Source of the DNA: JAADJA01 sp963840975
GTDB lineage: Bacteria > Bacteroidota > Bacteroidia > Bacteroidales > JAADJA01
Direction: 5' to 3'
DNA length: 64,000 nucleotides
Assembly (NCBI GenBank): GCA_963840975.1
Contig: CAWJBC010000015.1
Coordinates: 1 to 64,000 of the forward strand
Shown: piece after piece, positions 28,084 through 36,895 of the stretch
Position numbering within the stretch: the first letter of the stretch is position 1
Layout: each line of letters starts with the position of its first letter
Notes under the pieces: model-generated
Database searches by the model: none
What the model saw: only the letters and a program-made list of their open reading frames with translations
What the model was told of the DNA's origin: nothing
Made by a program: the position numbers and the translations under genes

Positions 28084-28560
28084 GTGTTAAAACAACCGTT
28101 ATATTTATTACTCCTTCTATTTCTGGTTGCTTGCTCGCAGGAAATAAAAACAAAACAAAATCCGCTGCATGACTTTTTTGCTAAAATGCCCGGAAAATGG
28201 ATGCTTGAAAACGGTTCCACCGTCGAAAAATGGGAAAAGGATGGAAACCTTTACAAAAGCACCGTTTACAAAATTGTCAGAAAAGATTCCATTGTCACTG
28301 AGCGCATCAGGATCAGGGAAATAGAAGGTGAAATCTATTATGAGGCAACTGTCAGGGGACAAAACCAGGAAAAGCCGACACTGTTCAAGCTGATCGAAGC
28401 AACCGGTGAAAAAGTGACATTCGAAAACAAAAACCATGATTTTCCACAAAAGATCATTTATCAGTTTACAGGTGAGGACAAGTTGACGGCTTCTATCCAG
28501 GGAATGTTGAATGGCAAACCTCAAAAAATTGAGTTCAAATATTCAAAGATAAAGCAATAG
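28084..28560 (+). CDS. Small lipoprotein, DUF6265-like
   Basis: The 158-residue protein starts at a GTG at 28084, giving a lipoprotein signal with lipobox LVAC (Cys17). The mature part has a lipocalin-like beta pattern with GKWMLENGSTVEKWE and a conserved FENKNHDFPQKIIYQ near the C-terminus. These match the DUF6265 family of small beta-barrel proteins, whose function is unknown. The next gene, a zinc-ribbon protein, begins 24 bp later and may be co-transcribed. Confidence 0.75.
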   Translation: MLKQPLYLLLLLFLVACSQEIKTKQNPLHDFFAKMPGKWMLENGSTVEKWEKDGNLYKSTVYKIVRKDSIVTERIRIREIEGEIYYEATVRGQNQEKPTLFKLIEATGEKVTFENKNHDFPQKIIYQFTGEDKLTASIQGMLNGKPQKIEFKYSKIKQ

Positions 28561-28584
28561 GATTTTGATTAAATAATTCAGGTT

Positions 28585-28950
28585 ATGGAAAAACAAAAAT
28601 GCCCGGAATGCGGCTTCGAGATCATCGGAAGGTCCGACAAAAAGTTTTGTTCCGATCAATGCAGGAATGCATACAACAACAGGCTAAAGCAGGATTCCAA
28701 CAACTATGTCAGGAATGTGAACGGTATCCTCCGGAAAAACCGCCGCATTCTTGAAGAATTAAATCCTACAGGTAAAGCGAAAGTGAACTTCCAGAAGCTG
28801 AAGGACAAAGGCTTCAACTTTGACTACTACACCAATTCCTATAAAACCAAGGCCGGAAAAGTCTATTACTATTGTTATGAATTTGGCTATTTACCCATTG
28901 AGGAGGATTTCTATTTTCTGGTGATGAAGCAGGATTATGTGGATAATTGA
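28585..28950 (+). CDS. Zinc-ribbon protein of unknown function
   Basis: The 121-residue protein has an N-terminal zinc ribbon with Cys6, Cys9, Cys22 and Cys26 (CPECG and CSDQC), followed by an Asn/Arg-rich helix (RNAYNNRLKQ). A basic and aromatic C-terminal half follows (FNFDYYTNSYKTKAGKVYYYCYEFGY). Similar small proteins are common in Bacteroidota and are annotated only as zinc-ribbon or DUF2116-like. Nucleic-acid binding is plausible but unproven. It follows the DUF6265-like lipoprotein gene in the same direction. Confidence 0.75.
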   Translation: MEKQKCPECGFEIIGRSDKKFCSDQCRNAYNNRLKQDSNNYVRNVNGILRKNRRILEELNPTGKAKVNFQKLKDKGFNFDYYTNSYKTKAGKVYYYCYEFGYLPIEEDFYFLVMKQDYVDN

Positions 28951-29001
28951 AGATGGTTTGAAGTTCAAAGTTGAGTCTTCTCCGAAAAGTATTTATTATG
29001 A

Positions 29002-29099
29002 TTTTACCACATAGGATCATAGGGCACAAAGATTTTCACATAGTTGATAATGAGGCAAAAACCTATGTGAATTCCTATGATTCTATGTGACTATGTGGT
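29002..29099. repeat. CACATAG/CTATGTG inverted repeat, copy B
   Basis: Outer arms ACCACATAG (29006-29014) and CTATGTGGT (29091-29099) are perfect complements. Inner arms ATCATAGG and CCTATGAT also pair. It resembles 5543-5655 and belongs to a dispersed intergenic repeat class. Confidence 0.65.
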
Positions 29100-29175
29100 T
29101 CAAAATTACTATTCGGAGTGGACTCAAAGTTTGAGGTTTGGAGTTCTACGTTTTTTGATCTTTTTTGAGGTTATG

Positions 29176-29692
29176 ATGAAAAGAATACCCTTTCTGTTTT
29201 TTCTTGGTATCCATGGAATTCTCATTTCACAGGAAATTGAGACCATTCAAATAGGCAATCAGGCGTGGATGGCAAAAAACCTTGACACAGAATCCCCCGG
29301 CAGTCGCTGTTATTATGATTTGCAAAAAAATTGCAATGATTTTGGACAGACTATACAATTGGGAAGCAGCTCTAACTTCCTGCCCGGATGGATTCCGGCT
29401 TCCATCAGATGAAGACTGGAAAATATTAACTGAGGAATTAGGCGGAGCCGATTTGGCAGGCAGAAATCTGATGGCGGGAGGTAAATCAGGATTTAATGCA
29501 CTACCCGGAGGGAATTATAATGAATTGTTAAATGTCTTCAGTTACCAGTTCAGTAATGGATACTATTGGACTTCAACTCCGTTCAACAAAACAACCGCCT
29601 GGATGCGCCACTTCGATGCTGAAAAAACGAATATCAACCGTTCAACTGTAAAAAAGCACTATTACTTCAGTGTCAGGTGCATCAGGGATTAA
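29176..29692 (+). pseudogene. Secreted single-FISUMP protein, interrupted by one extra base
   Basis: The frame from the ATG at 29176 (or 29173) gives a signal peptide and the first half of a FISUMP domain (IQIGNQAWMAKNLD...LQKNCNDFGQ), then runs off-frame to a stop at 29412. Skipping one A at 29350 restores LYNWEAALTSCPDGFRLPSDEDW and the rest of the domain, ending YYFSVRCIRD at 29692. The repaired protein is a normal ~171-residue FISUMP protein related to the domains at 327-2288. Either the sequence carries a one-base insertion error or the gene is a very young pseudogene. Confidence 0.8.
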
Positions 29693-29748
29693 GGTATCAA
29701 TTTCAAAGGTCCGGGTTTAGGAGTTGGAATTGAAAATCAGAATTAATG

Positions 29749-31089
29749 TCAGTTGAGTTTTTGGCGAAAAAGTTTTGAGTTTTCCCACTCTCCGGCTCTC
29801 TTATACAGGTAATAAACATAGCCATCATTGACCTTAATTGTTTTCGCAAAAGGATAATGAATTTTGGTTGAATGGTCCGGCTTTCCTGTCAGGAGGTTAA
29901 TCTCCTTTAATTCGTATGTACCTGAATGTAAAAACAGACAATAAACCTTATTGGTTGCCTCGTCCAAAAAAATTTCCTTTTCCCAATCCCGATCATTGTG
30001 ATAGTCAATCGAAACCGACCGTGTCAGGCGATCATTTGAGTCGTAAAATTCAATCTGATTAGCGGGATGATTAAAAATTACAATTGTATCATTCACCTTG
30101 AGCAGGGGAGCAAAAACAGGCGTCAAAACAATACTGCTCAGGTAATGGGCCTCAAATTGCGATGTTCTTATTTCTCCTATAATCTTGATCTGGTCTGCCA
30201 TAGCCATAGCGCTTCCCAGGTTCAAAACCCGGTCTTCAAGCCCGCCAAAATAATTTATATTTAAAAGGGCTTGAATTTCAGGATTGGAGTTGATCAAATC
30301 CGTTTTTTCCGAATCAATTATTTGCCTCAAAACATGAAGTTTGTTTTCACCTTCTTTCACATAATCATACTCCAAAACGAGGTTATTGTACAAATAAAAC
30401 TTTATATAAAGTTTATCGCCCAGCAAGTCAATGCAAGGGTAAATCATTTTCCCGAATTCGTCCATTGGTGTAGGGTAGAATAAATCAATTCCCTTATCCA
30501 AAGCGCCCAACTGATACGCAGTGTCGTTACACAAAACATGAATATTTCCCAGACAATCTTTGAACAATTGTCTGGGCTTAAACCGGGTTGTATTCAATTT
30601 TGCAATTGTATCATCTGCGGTATTCAAAAGTATCAACTCCCTTGAGAATGAATTTCGGTTTACCAGCATAAGAATATCATCACCAAGGAATTCATAATCC
30701 AGCACTGAATAATCGTCATCTTTATAAAATGTTTCTACTTTGCTGCCACTAACCACCACTTCCTTTAACTCTTTACTGGTTGGCTCAAGCGAAATAATTA
30801 TTTGCTCTTCCGTAGATTGCTGTATTTCAATCAATTTAGGGAGAAAACCGATGTGCGATATTTCTAGTATTACTGGTAATTCCTTAACTAAAATCCGAAA
30901 AGTTCCTTCATTAGAAGTTGTGGTTCCGACAGGAAGGTCCTTAAGTTTAATATTTACATCACTGATGGCAGTTTCGGTAACTTTATCAACAATTCTTCCT
31001 CTGATCAAAACAGGATCCTGAGCGAAATTATTTTGACCCAAAAGAATAAAGAATGCTATGGATAAAAAGCGATATAACATTCGATGCAA
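29749..31089 (-). CDS. Secreted protein with carboxypeptidase-regulatory-like domain
   Basis: The 446-residue protein has a signal peptide (LSIAFFILLGQNNFAQ); the start may be the ATG at 31089 or the one at 31080. Residues ~27-112 form a CarboxypepD_reg-like Ig domain (IRGRIVDKVTETAISDVNIKL...SNEGTFRI), common at the N-terminus of TonB-dependent receptors. Here it is followed not by a plug but by a ~330-residue region of repeated strand motifs (DDILMLVNRN, DKLYIKFYLYNN, NKVYCLFLHSG, GYVYYLYKR) that suggests a six- or seven-bladed propeller. Likely periplasmic or surface-exposed; function unknown. Confidence 0.75.
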   Translation of the reverse strand: MHRMLYRFLSIAFFILLGQNNFAQDPVLIRGRIVDKVTETAISDVNIKLKDLPVGTTTSNEGTFRILVKELPVILEISHIGFLPKLIEIQQSTEEQIIISLEPTSKELKEVVVSGSKVETFYKDDDYSVLDYEFLGDDILMLVNRNSFSRELILLNTADDTIAKLNTTRFKPRQLFKDCLGNIHVLCNDTAYQLGALDKGIDLFYPTPMDEFGKMIYPCIDLLGDKLYIKFYLYNNLVLEYDYVKEGENKLHVLRQIIDSEKTDLINSNPEIQALLNINYFGGLEDRVLNLGSAMAMADQIKIIGEIRTSQFEAHYLSSIVLTPVFAPLLKVNDTIVIFNHPANQIEFYDSNDRLTRSVSIDYHNDRDWEKEIFLDEATNKVYCLFLHSGTYELKEINLLTGKPDHSTKIHYPFAKTIKVNDGYVYYLYKRAGEWENSKLFRQKLN

Positions 31090-31137
31090 AACTAAATCTG
31101 AATGAACTTATGCAAATATATAAAAAAGAATGGCTGA

Positions 31138-31707
31138 TTAATTATTGATCCAGTTCATGATTAACCGGATGCCTGATTCTGTCATGATGGACTCCGGGTG
31201 AAACTGAACCCCTTTAACGTCGAAGGTTTTGTGCGAAAGCGACATAATGGTGCCATCTTCTGCTTTGGAAGTAATCTCCAGTTCATCAGGGAAATGTTCA
31301 TCCGATACCGCCCATGAATGGTACAAACCTCCATCGAAACCATCCGGAATATTATCGAAGAGATAATCCGCTTTATTGAGGATATTTATCTTCTTTGAAA
31401 CGCCATGATAAACCTGATCAAGGTTAATAAGTTTGGCACCGAAAAATTCAGCGATAGCCTGATGACCCAGGCAAACACCCAAAATGCTTTTTGTGGAAGA
31501 GTATAGTTCAAGGATACGGGAAAGGATAGGATAATCGTGCGGCAGACCCGGACCGGGAGAAATTAGTATCTTTTGGTATTCACCTGCCTCCATTAAATCC
31601 AGCATATCGCACTTCACAATTTTTAAATCCGGAACACCGCATTGCTCCACAACCTGCGCGAGGTTGTAAGTGAAAGAGTCGTAATTATCAACGATTAAAA
31701 CCCTCAT
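31138..31707 (-). CDS. pabA: Aminodeoxychorismate/anthranilate synthase glutamine amidotransferase subunit
   Basis: The 189-residue class I glutamine amidotransferase has the catalytic Cys in GVCLGHQ, the oxyanion segment SPGPGLP, and the His-Glu pair in QFHPES. It releases ammonia from glutamine for chorismate amination. Because a PabB-like gene lies divergently next door and no trp genes are near, folate (p-aminobenzoate) synthesis is the likely pathway, though such subunits can serve anthranilate synthase too. The intergenic gap to pabB is only 38 bp. Confidence 0.9.
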   Translation of the reverse strand: MRVLIVDNYDSFTYNLAQVVEQCGVPDLKIVKCDMLDLMEAGEYQKILISPGPGLPHDYPILSRILELYSSTKSILGVCLGHQAIAEFFGAKLINLDQVYHGVSKKINILNKADYLFDNIPDGFDGGLYHSWAVSDEHFPDELEITSKAEDGTIMSLSHKTFDVKGVQFHPESIMTESGIRLIMNWINN

Positions 31708-31721
31708 AAGTGCAGAATGAA

Positions 31722-31729
31722 TATTTTTG
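31722..31729 (+). promoter_or_regulatory. -7 box for pabB
   Basis: TATTTTTG fits TAnnTTTG and ends 16 bp before the pabB ATG, inside the 38-bp divergent spacer. Confidence 0.45.
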
Positions 31730-31745
31730 CCTTTTGCAATTGAAA

Positions 31746-32717
31746 ATGAGCGGCGTCAAAGATATTATAAAACAGATGAATGCATTCGGAAAGCTTTCCG
31801 ATCCTTTCCTTTTTATCCTCGACTTCAACCTGAATAAACCGATCCTTCTCAGGATGAAAAATGTAGATCCCAACGAAATCAGCTACAATCTGAATGGCAT
31901 TGGAAATACTGATGAACGAATCTTTCAGCCAAAGGAAATTATTTTCCGGAAATCTCCGGTTTCATTTGATCTCTACCATCAGTCATTTGAAAGGGTGATG
32001 AAGCAAATCGGGTTGGGGAATACTTACCTGCTGAACCTGACATTTCAAACAAAAATTGAATCCAATCTTTCTTTGTCCGAAATATTCGAGTTAAGCCAGG
32101 CTAAATATAAGCTTTACCTTAAAAACAGCTTTGTGGTCTTTTCGCCCGAAGCCTTTGTAAAAATTGAAAACAATACAATTTCTTCCTACCCCATGAAGGG
32201 AACCATTGATGCAGGTTTGTCAAACGCAGCAAACATTTTAATGCATGACAAAAAGGAATTGGCTGAGCACAATACAATAGTTGATCTTATCCGTAACGAT
32301 CTGAGCATAGTATCAAAAAATGTCAGGGTTGAAAAATTCAGGTATATTGATAAAATCAAAACCCATGAAAAGGAATTGCTGCAAACCAGTTCAAAAATCT
32401 GTGGTGATTTGTCTTCCGACTGGAAGGAACATATAGGAGATATTCTTTTCTCGATGTTGCCGGCAGGATCCGTTAGCGGCGCTCCCAAAAAAAAGACAGT
32501 GGAGATCATCAAAGAAATTGAAAATTATGACCGCGGGTATTTCACAGGGGTTTTTGGAATCTTCGATGGCGAAAAGTTAGATAGCGCAGTAATGATACGT
32601 TTTATCGAAAAGATTGGCGACGAACTATTTTTCAAAAGCGGCGGCGGAATAACCAGCTTCAGCACCCGCAACTCTGAATACCGGGAGATGGTGGATAAGG
32701 TGTACTTGCCAATTTAG
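31746..32717 (+). CDS. pabB: Aminodeoxychorismate synthase component I
   Basis: The 323-residue chorismate-binding enzyme starts at the ATG at 31746; an in-frame ATG at 31710 would overlap the promoter box. It has YPMKGTID, the EHNTIVDLIRNDLS helix, and the C-terminal PAGSVSGAPKKK, GYFTGVFG and GGGITSFS motifs of the family. It aminates chorismate to 4-amino-4-deoxychorismate with ammonia from PabA. The length is on the short side, typical of PabB lacking the N-terminal tryptophan-binding extension. The divergent, not operonic, arrangement with pabA is noteworthy. Confidence 0.9.
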   Translation: MSGVKDIIKQMNAFGKLSDPFLFILDFNLNKPILLRMKNVDPNEISYNLNGIGNTDERIFQPKEIIFRKSPVSFDLYHQSFERVMKQIGLGNTYLLNLTFQTKIESNLSLSEIFELSQAKYKLYLKNSFVVFSPEAFVKIENNTISSYPMKGTIDAGLSNAANILMHDKKELAEHNTIVDLIRNDLSIVSKNVRVEKFRYIDKIKTHEKELLQTSSKICGDLSSDWKEHIGDILFSMLPAGSVSGAPKKKTVEIIKEIENYDRGYFTGVFGIFDGEKLDSAVMIRFIEKIGDELFFKSGGGITSFSTRNSEYREMVDKVYLPI

Positions 32718-32748
32718 GGTTTCCAACCTTTAAAAGGTTGGAAACCCT
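32716..32748. terminator. Palindrome between convergent pabB and symporter genes
   Basis: A perfect 15-bp stem (AGGGTTTCCAACCTT and its complement) with a TAA loop overlaps the pabB stop codon and ends 3 bp before the symporter stop. It can serve both genes. It lacks a clear T-run and also resembles a dispersed palindromic repeat frequent in this phylum. Confidence 0.6.
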
Positions 32749-32751
32749 GCT

Positions 32752-33963
32752 TCAAACCTTCAACGTCTCCCCTTCCGATTTAGCGATGATCACAGCACCA
32801 CATGTATCGCTCCATACGTTGACGGAAGTACGGAACATATCCAAAATCCTGTCAACAGCGAGAATTAGTCCGACTCCTTCAAGAGGCAGCCCCACAGCCG
32901 TTAATACCACCGTGATCATTACCAATCCAGCCATAGGGATACCGGCTGCTCCGATTGATGCTAACAATGCGGTTATTACCACAATGATTTGCTGCAAAAA
33001 AGACAATTCTACCCCATAAGCCTGAGCAATGAAAATGGCAGCCACACATTCGTAAAGCGCTGTCCCGTCCATGTTGATGGTAGCTCCAAGGGGCAATGTA
33101 AAGCTGGTGATCTTATTGGAAACCCCAGCATTGAATTCAACGGCTTCCATCGTGAGCGGAAGTGTTGCGCTGGACGATGAAGTTGAAAAGGCAGTAAGTA
33201 ATGGAGTGCTGACGGCTTTAATATGTTTGATAGGATTCACCCTACCAACAAATCGTGTAAGCAAAGGTAAAGTGATAAAGGCATGGACAATAAGGGCGAG
33301 AATAACGGTGAGCATATAAATTCCCATGCGCTGCGCAAGTTCAACAATACTCTCCGACTCACTAACCTGCACCGCAACAATTCCAAATACACCGAGTGGG
33401 GTGAAACGAATGATGAACATCGTGATTTTCATCATCACATCAAAAACGGCATTAAAAAAATCGGTAAGAATCTGCTGAGGTTTGGGGCTTATCCGGGTGA
33501 TAAAAAATCCAAAAATGATGGAAAAGAAAATGATTGACAACATATTCCCCTGGGATAAAGCGTCAAAGATATTATCCGGAATAATCTTAATCAGCGTCTG
33601 TCCAAAGGAATCATTTGAATTAGCCAATCCCTCCACCTGCCGGCTAAAACCCAGATCGGCGCCAACTCCCGGCTGAATGATATTGACAAAAAACAATCCT
33701 GTCAGTATTGCCAGAGTGCTGGTGGACAAGTAATATATTATCGTTTTCATACTCAGCCTTCCCAGGTTCTGAGCTGAACCGATATTGGTAACTCCCGAAA
33801 TGATGGAACTAAGGATAAGCGGAACAATTACCATTTTCAAAGCCCTCAGGAAAATGTCGCCTAACCAACCGATATAACTCACCTTTTCAGGGAGAAAGAC
33901 CCCATAAAGGATACCCAATATTAAACCTATTAATATCTGCCAGTGTAGCTGTAACTTTTTCAT
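32752..33963 (-). CDS. Dicarboxylate/amino acid:cation symporter (DAACS family)
   Basis: The 403-residue inner-membrane transporter shows the glutamate transporter fold: N-terminal helices, FLRALKMVIVPLILSSI, the serine-rich re-entrant loop (AFSTSSSSATLPLTME), the NMDGTALYE motif of TM7, and the second re-entrant loop (LLASIGAAGIPMAG). The conserved DRILDMFRTSVNVWSD near the end places the substrate-binding Asp and Arg region. It imports glutamate, aspartate or C4-dicarboxylates with Na+ or H+. The gene stands alone and converges on pabB. Confidence 0.93.
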   Translation of the reverse strand: MKKLQLHWQILIGLILGILYGVFLPEKVSYIGWLGDIFLRALKMVIVPLILSSIISGVTNIGSAQNLGRLSMKTIIYYLSTSTLAILTGLFFVNIIQPGVGADLGFSRQVEGLANSNDSFGQTLIKIIPDNIFDALSQGNMLSIIFFSIIFGFFITRISPKPQQILTDFFNAVFDVMMKITMFIIRFTPLGVFGIVAVQVSESESIVELAQRMGIYMLTVILALIVHAFITLPLLTRFVGRVNPIKHIKAVSTPLLTAFSTSSSSATLPLTMEAVEFNAGVSNKITSFTLPLGATINMDGTALYECVAAIFIAQAYGVELSFLQQIIVVITALLASIGAAGIPMAGLVMITVVLTAVGLPLEGVGLILAVDRILDMFRTSVNVWSDTCGAVIIAKSEGETLKV

Positions 33964-34046
33964 CAGGTTAAAAAATTTGATTGACGAAAATAATTAAATT
34001 AACCAAATCTGGAGAAATTGTAGAAAGACTTATTTTTATCTATCAT

Positions 34047-34838
34047 TTAATATCTTTCTAAAAGTTCATTTTTAAGCCACTCGAATGCTGATTCCTGGTT
34101 ATATTCTATTCCAGACCTTAACAATGCTTCCATATCGCCGATAAAATCAGTATCATTTTCCTTTTCTTCAATATTTAATAAAAATTCTCTCTTACCTGGA
34201 GGTCTGTTGCCAGTCGCAAAAGTTATGTATTCTTTAAAACATGTAAATATTTTTTCAAGGTCCAATTCCAGGTTTAGTCGGGAATAGTTCAAATCAAATA
34301 AATCCCTGCCTTTGCTTCGTTGATAAAGTGCCCTGAGTTTTGTGCCCAACAATTCATTGATGTTGTATGTTCTAATTTTTGCATTTCCAGAAAACCACTC
34401 ACTTTCAACCGAAAAAGGAAAGTCAACCCAGTTCAAAACATTAAAATGCTCTTTACAATTGATTTCAAGTTTAAACCGCATTCTTATTTCTTCATATTCC
34501 GAAGTGAAACGATATAAAACTTTCGCTCCATGACCGCGAACCTGAGTAGTTCTTTTTTCCTCAAAAAATGTAACTACTTCTCATATTCGTTGCATTATTG
34601 GTTTAATTGGACCAGGTTGTATTTGAACCAAATCAATGTCCTCAAAATATCTTGATGCAGGATTAAGATATAATTTGTGTAAAGCTGTTCCCCCTCTGAA
34701 AGCAAGATTTCCTCTGAGGAACTCATCTGAAAATATTTCTACCAAGGTTCTGGAGATAATTAAATCCTGCTCAACCTGTGCAAACTCTTTCCATGGAGCA
34801 TGTTGTTGCCATTTTGCTATATATGGTTTTGGAATCAT
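34047..34838 (-). pseudogene. AbiEii-type nucleotidyltransferase toxin with an in-frame TGA
   Basis: The gene reads in a single frame from the ATG at 34838 to the stop at 34047 except for one TGA at codon 86 (34583-34581). Before it lies the nucleotidyltransferase core: FRGGTALHKL (G49, G50) and the metal-binding DID (Asp67, Asp69). After it lie YRFTSEY, LEINCKEHF and ELLGTKLRALYQRSKGRDLFDL, the conserved AbiEii second half. Without the TGA the protein would be ~262 residues, normal for the family. The start overlaps the antitoxin stop as ATGA, the classic AbiE operon arrangement. The toxin is probably inactive; reinitiation downstream would lack the active site. Confidence 0.85.
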
Positions 34839-35662
34839 ATATCACTTTCCAATTTTATGTTGACAGCAACTTTCCACCGATTGTTTACAGCCCCTGGTTT
34901 TTCATTTGACTTTGGGCTAAGTAAAACTGGAAAGAAATTTGTTGTTTTTAAATTCGTAAATATTAATTCCTGAAATTCTTCATTACTTCCATGTTCTTCC
35001 AACAAAAAACCAAACCTTTGCAAAGTGCTTTTATTCGGATACCAATTTATAAGTTCAACTAAATCCGATTCATTTAATTCTTCTGACAATTCTCCAATAA
35101 CTGCAAGCATTCTGTTAATTCCACCCAGCTTTGTTTGATGATGAATTAAATCAACAATTGTCAGGGCAGGACTTGAAACTTTATATATGCCGGCATCAGA
35201 TTTTTTAATTTGGATATTCTTGTCAGTCCAGTTACTTGTTGTGAAAAAACGAATATCAATTATGCTCTTTGAAATGTCGTTGAATTTTGGTGTTTCAGTT
35301 ATTACGTAGTCTCGTTGAACCTGTTGGTGGCTGGCCCCATGAAATTTCGCAGCCGAAAAAAGAGCAACATAATAGTTTCTGTCTAAATATTTGAAAAGCT
35401 TCTCGCAATAAAGCTGAATTGGCAGTTTTTGTGCCGACGAATATCTTGGAGTTATGATAAGATAAAAACCTTTTCGAAGGTTTACTATCTCTTTTTTGGC
35501 AATTAGCCGAGAGAGCTCACTTTTTATTGAAGTCTCACTTTTATGGATATTCTTAATCAATTCATTTAAGGAGAATGAATATTCCTCGTATGATAATAAC
35601 TGTTTTATGTAATTTGCAACTGTCAATCTTAGTAGAATTTGGACAAAGATACTTAATGTCAA
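34835..35662 (-). CDS. Type IV AbiEi-family antitoxin
   Basis: The 275-residue protein has an N-terminal winged-helix region (FSLNELIKNIHKSETSIKSELSRLIAK) used for operator binding and autoregulation, followed by the AbiEi C-terminal domain (YYVALFSAAKFHGASHQQ, SPALTIVDLIHH). It overlaps the toxin by 4 bp. The only start in the open frame at this end is a TTG at 35662 (a second TTG lies 12 codons in), so the exact start is uncertain. It appears intact while its toxin carries a stop codon. Confidence 0.85.
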   Translation of the reverse strand: MTLSIFVQILLRLTVANYIKQLLSYEEYSFSLNELIKNIHKSETSIKSELSRLIAKKEIVNLRKGFYLIITPRYSSAQKLPIQLYCEKLFKYLDRNYYVALFSAAKFHGASHQQVQRDYVITETPKFNDISKSIIDIRFFTTSNWTDKNIQIKKSDAGIYKVSSPALTIVDLIHHQTKLGGINRMLAVIGELSEELNESDLVELINWYPNKSTLQRFGFLLEEHGSNEEFQELIFTNLKTTNFFPVLLSPKSNEKPGAVNNRWKVAVNIKLESDI

Positions 35663-35834
35663 TAATAATCTCTAATTATTACTATTTTATTCTGAGCGTA
35701 GGCAAAAATTTGGTTCTTTTACAAGCTGAAGTATCAGCCTGTGTGTTAGAGCTTGTAAATGTGCCAAATGCGTGTTGGCTTCCTTTTTTCAACATGAACC
35801 TAACAATTGATATACCCAAAGTAAGTAGGGCTGA

Positions 35835-36530
35835 TTAAATAACAGATTTGATCTCTAACATTTCCTTTACCATGTAAGTCGCAGAGCCGTTATGTGGTAA
35901 ATCGTCAAAATTGCAGAACAAACCGTCAATACCGGCTTTCATTGCTCCCAGAACATCCACTTCCAGGTCATCACCTATCATCAGGCTTTCTTCGGGTATA
36001 GCTCCGGCTTTAGCCAGTGCATATTTAAAAATCTGTAGGTCGGGTTTTTTTGATCCGGCTTCTTCGGAGGTGGTTATGGTGGTGAAGTATTTGTCCAGTT
36101 CGTTTGCTTTGATTTTGATGTCCTGAACCTCTTCAAAGCCATTGGTAATGATGTGAAGGGTATATTTTTTTTGCAAGTATTCAAGCACTTCGATCACATT
36201 TGGAAACAGGGCTTTTTTGCGTGGACTGAGGAGTAGATAATCGCTGGCGAAGCGTCCGGCAAAAGCGCGGTCGTTGATACCAAATTCAAGCAGTGAAATA
36301 TGAAACCGGTGGACATTCAGAAAGCGCTTTGTGATCTCTCCTTTCCTGTATTTTTCCCAAAGCTCTACATTATTTTTCAGGTACAATTCGTAAAACTTCT
36401 CAAAAGGTTTCACACCCCTTTCGAATAAACCAAATTTCTCAAAAAGTTCGAGGAAGGTTTCGCGGGTACTCAAATCAAAATCGTACAAAGTGCGATCAAG
36501 ATCAATGAAAATATGCGTGTATTTTTTCAT
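35835..36530 (-). CDS. YjjG-family HAD nucleotidase
   Basis: The 231-residue protein from the ATG at 36530 is a class I HAD hydrolase: motif I DLDRTLYDFD (nucleophile Asp and Asp+2), motif II IITNG, motif III Lys in SKKPD, and motif IV GDDLEVDVLGA. The match is closest to YjjG, which dephosphorylates non-canonical pyrimidine nucleotides and so cleans the nucleotide pool. A -7-like TACCTTTG (minus strand, 36546-36553) lies 15 bp before the start. An upstream in-frame ATG at 36548 overlaps that box and is rejected. Confidence 0.88.
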   Translation of the reverse strand: MKKYTHIFIDLDRTLYDFDLSTRETFLELFEKFGLFERGVKPFEKFYELYLKNNVELWEKYRKGEITKRFLNVHRFHISLLEFGINDRAFAGRFASDYLLLSPRKKALFPNVIEVLEYLQKKYTLHIITNGFEEVQDIKIKANELDKYFTTITTSEEAGSKKPDLQIFKYALAKAGAIPEESLMIGDDLEVDVLGAMKAGIDGLFCNFDDLPHNGSATYMVKEMLEIKSVI

Positions 36531-36615
36531 AACCGGATTTCGAGGCAAAGGTAATCAAGAAAATGCTCGTTCAGAATATATATAAAAGCCAGGCTGTTAA
36601 GGTTAAGTTAAACTT

Positions 36616-36877
36616 TTAAAATAACCTCCTCGAAACTCTGTTTGATATTTTGCATTTCACTTTGGTATAATTTCGGTCCTATGGGACTTGATTACCTGTC
36701 GCTAACCATTCTACCAATATTCCGTCCGCCAACTGGCGGATTATCCCGTCAGGGATAACATATTGGTAAAAAGAAATATAAAAATTTGAATAAGTCCCGG
36801 AAGGATGAAATAGTAATTATTTTGATATTGCAGATTGGTTATCTTCAACTTTTGAATCGGAGAAGTTATTTTGGCAT
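36616..36877. mobile_element. MITE-like element, copy 1
   Basis: This 262-bp element matches 40944-41245 over most of its length. Its ends are imperfect inverted repeats (TAAAATAACCTCCTCG at the left, complement of AAAATAACTTCTCCG at the right), and both copies are flanked by CTT. The interior contains nested palindromes: CGTCC/GGGAC arms, TCTACCAATAT with ATATTGGTA, TCCGCCAACTGGCGGA and TATCCC-GTCA-GGGATA. It has no ORF, so it is probably mobilised in trans. It ends 19 bp after the GH31 stop codon. Confidence 0.8.
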
Positions 36878-36895
36878 CTTTACTAAGTTAAAAAC

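Noticed and set aside
29749..31089. TonB-dependent receptor based on the CarboxypepD_reg-like domain
   Set aside because: There is no plug or beta-barrel, and the protein is only 446 residues with a propeller-like C-terminal part.
34581..34583. TGA in AbiEii as a sense codon (Trp or selenocysteine)
   Set aside because: Other genes here, such as the LytTR regulator and the RHH protein, end normally in TGA. No selenocysteine context is expected in this family, and the site aligns with a non-conserved linker position.
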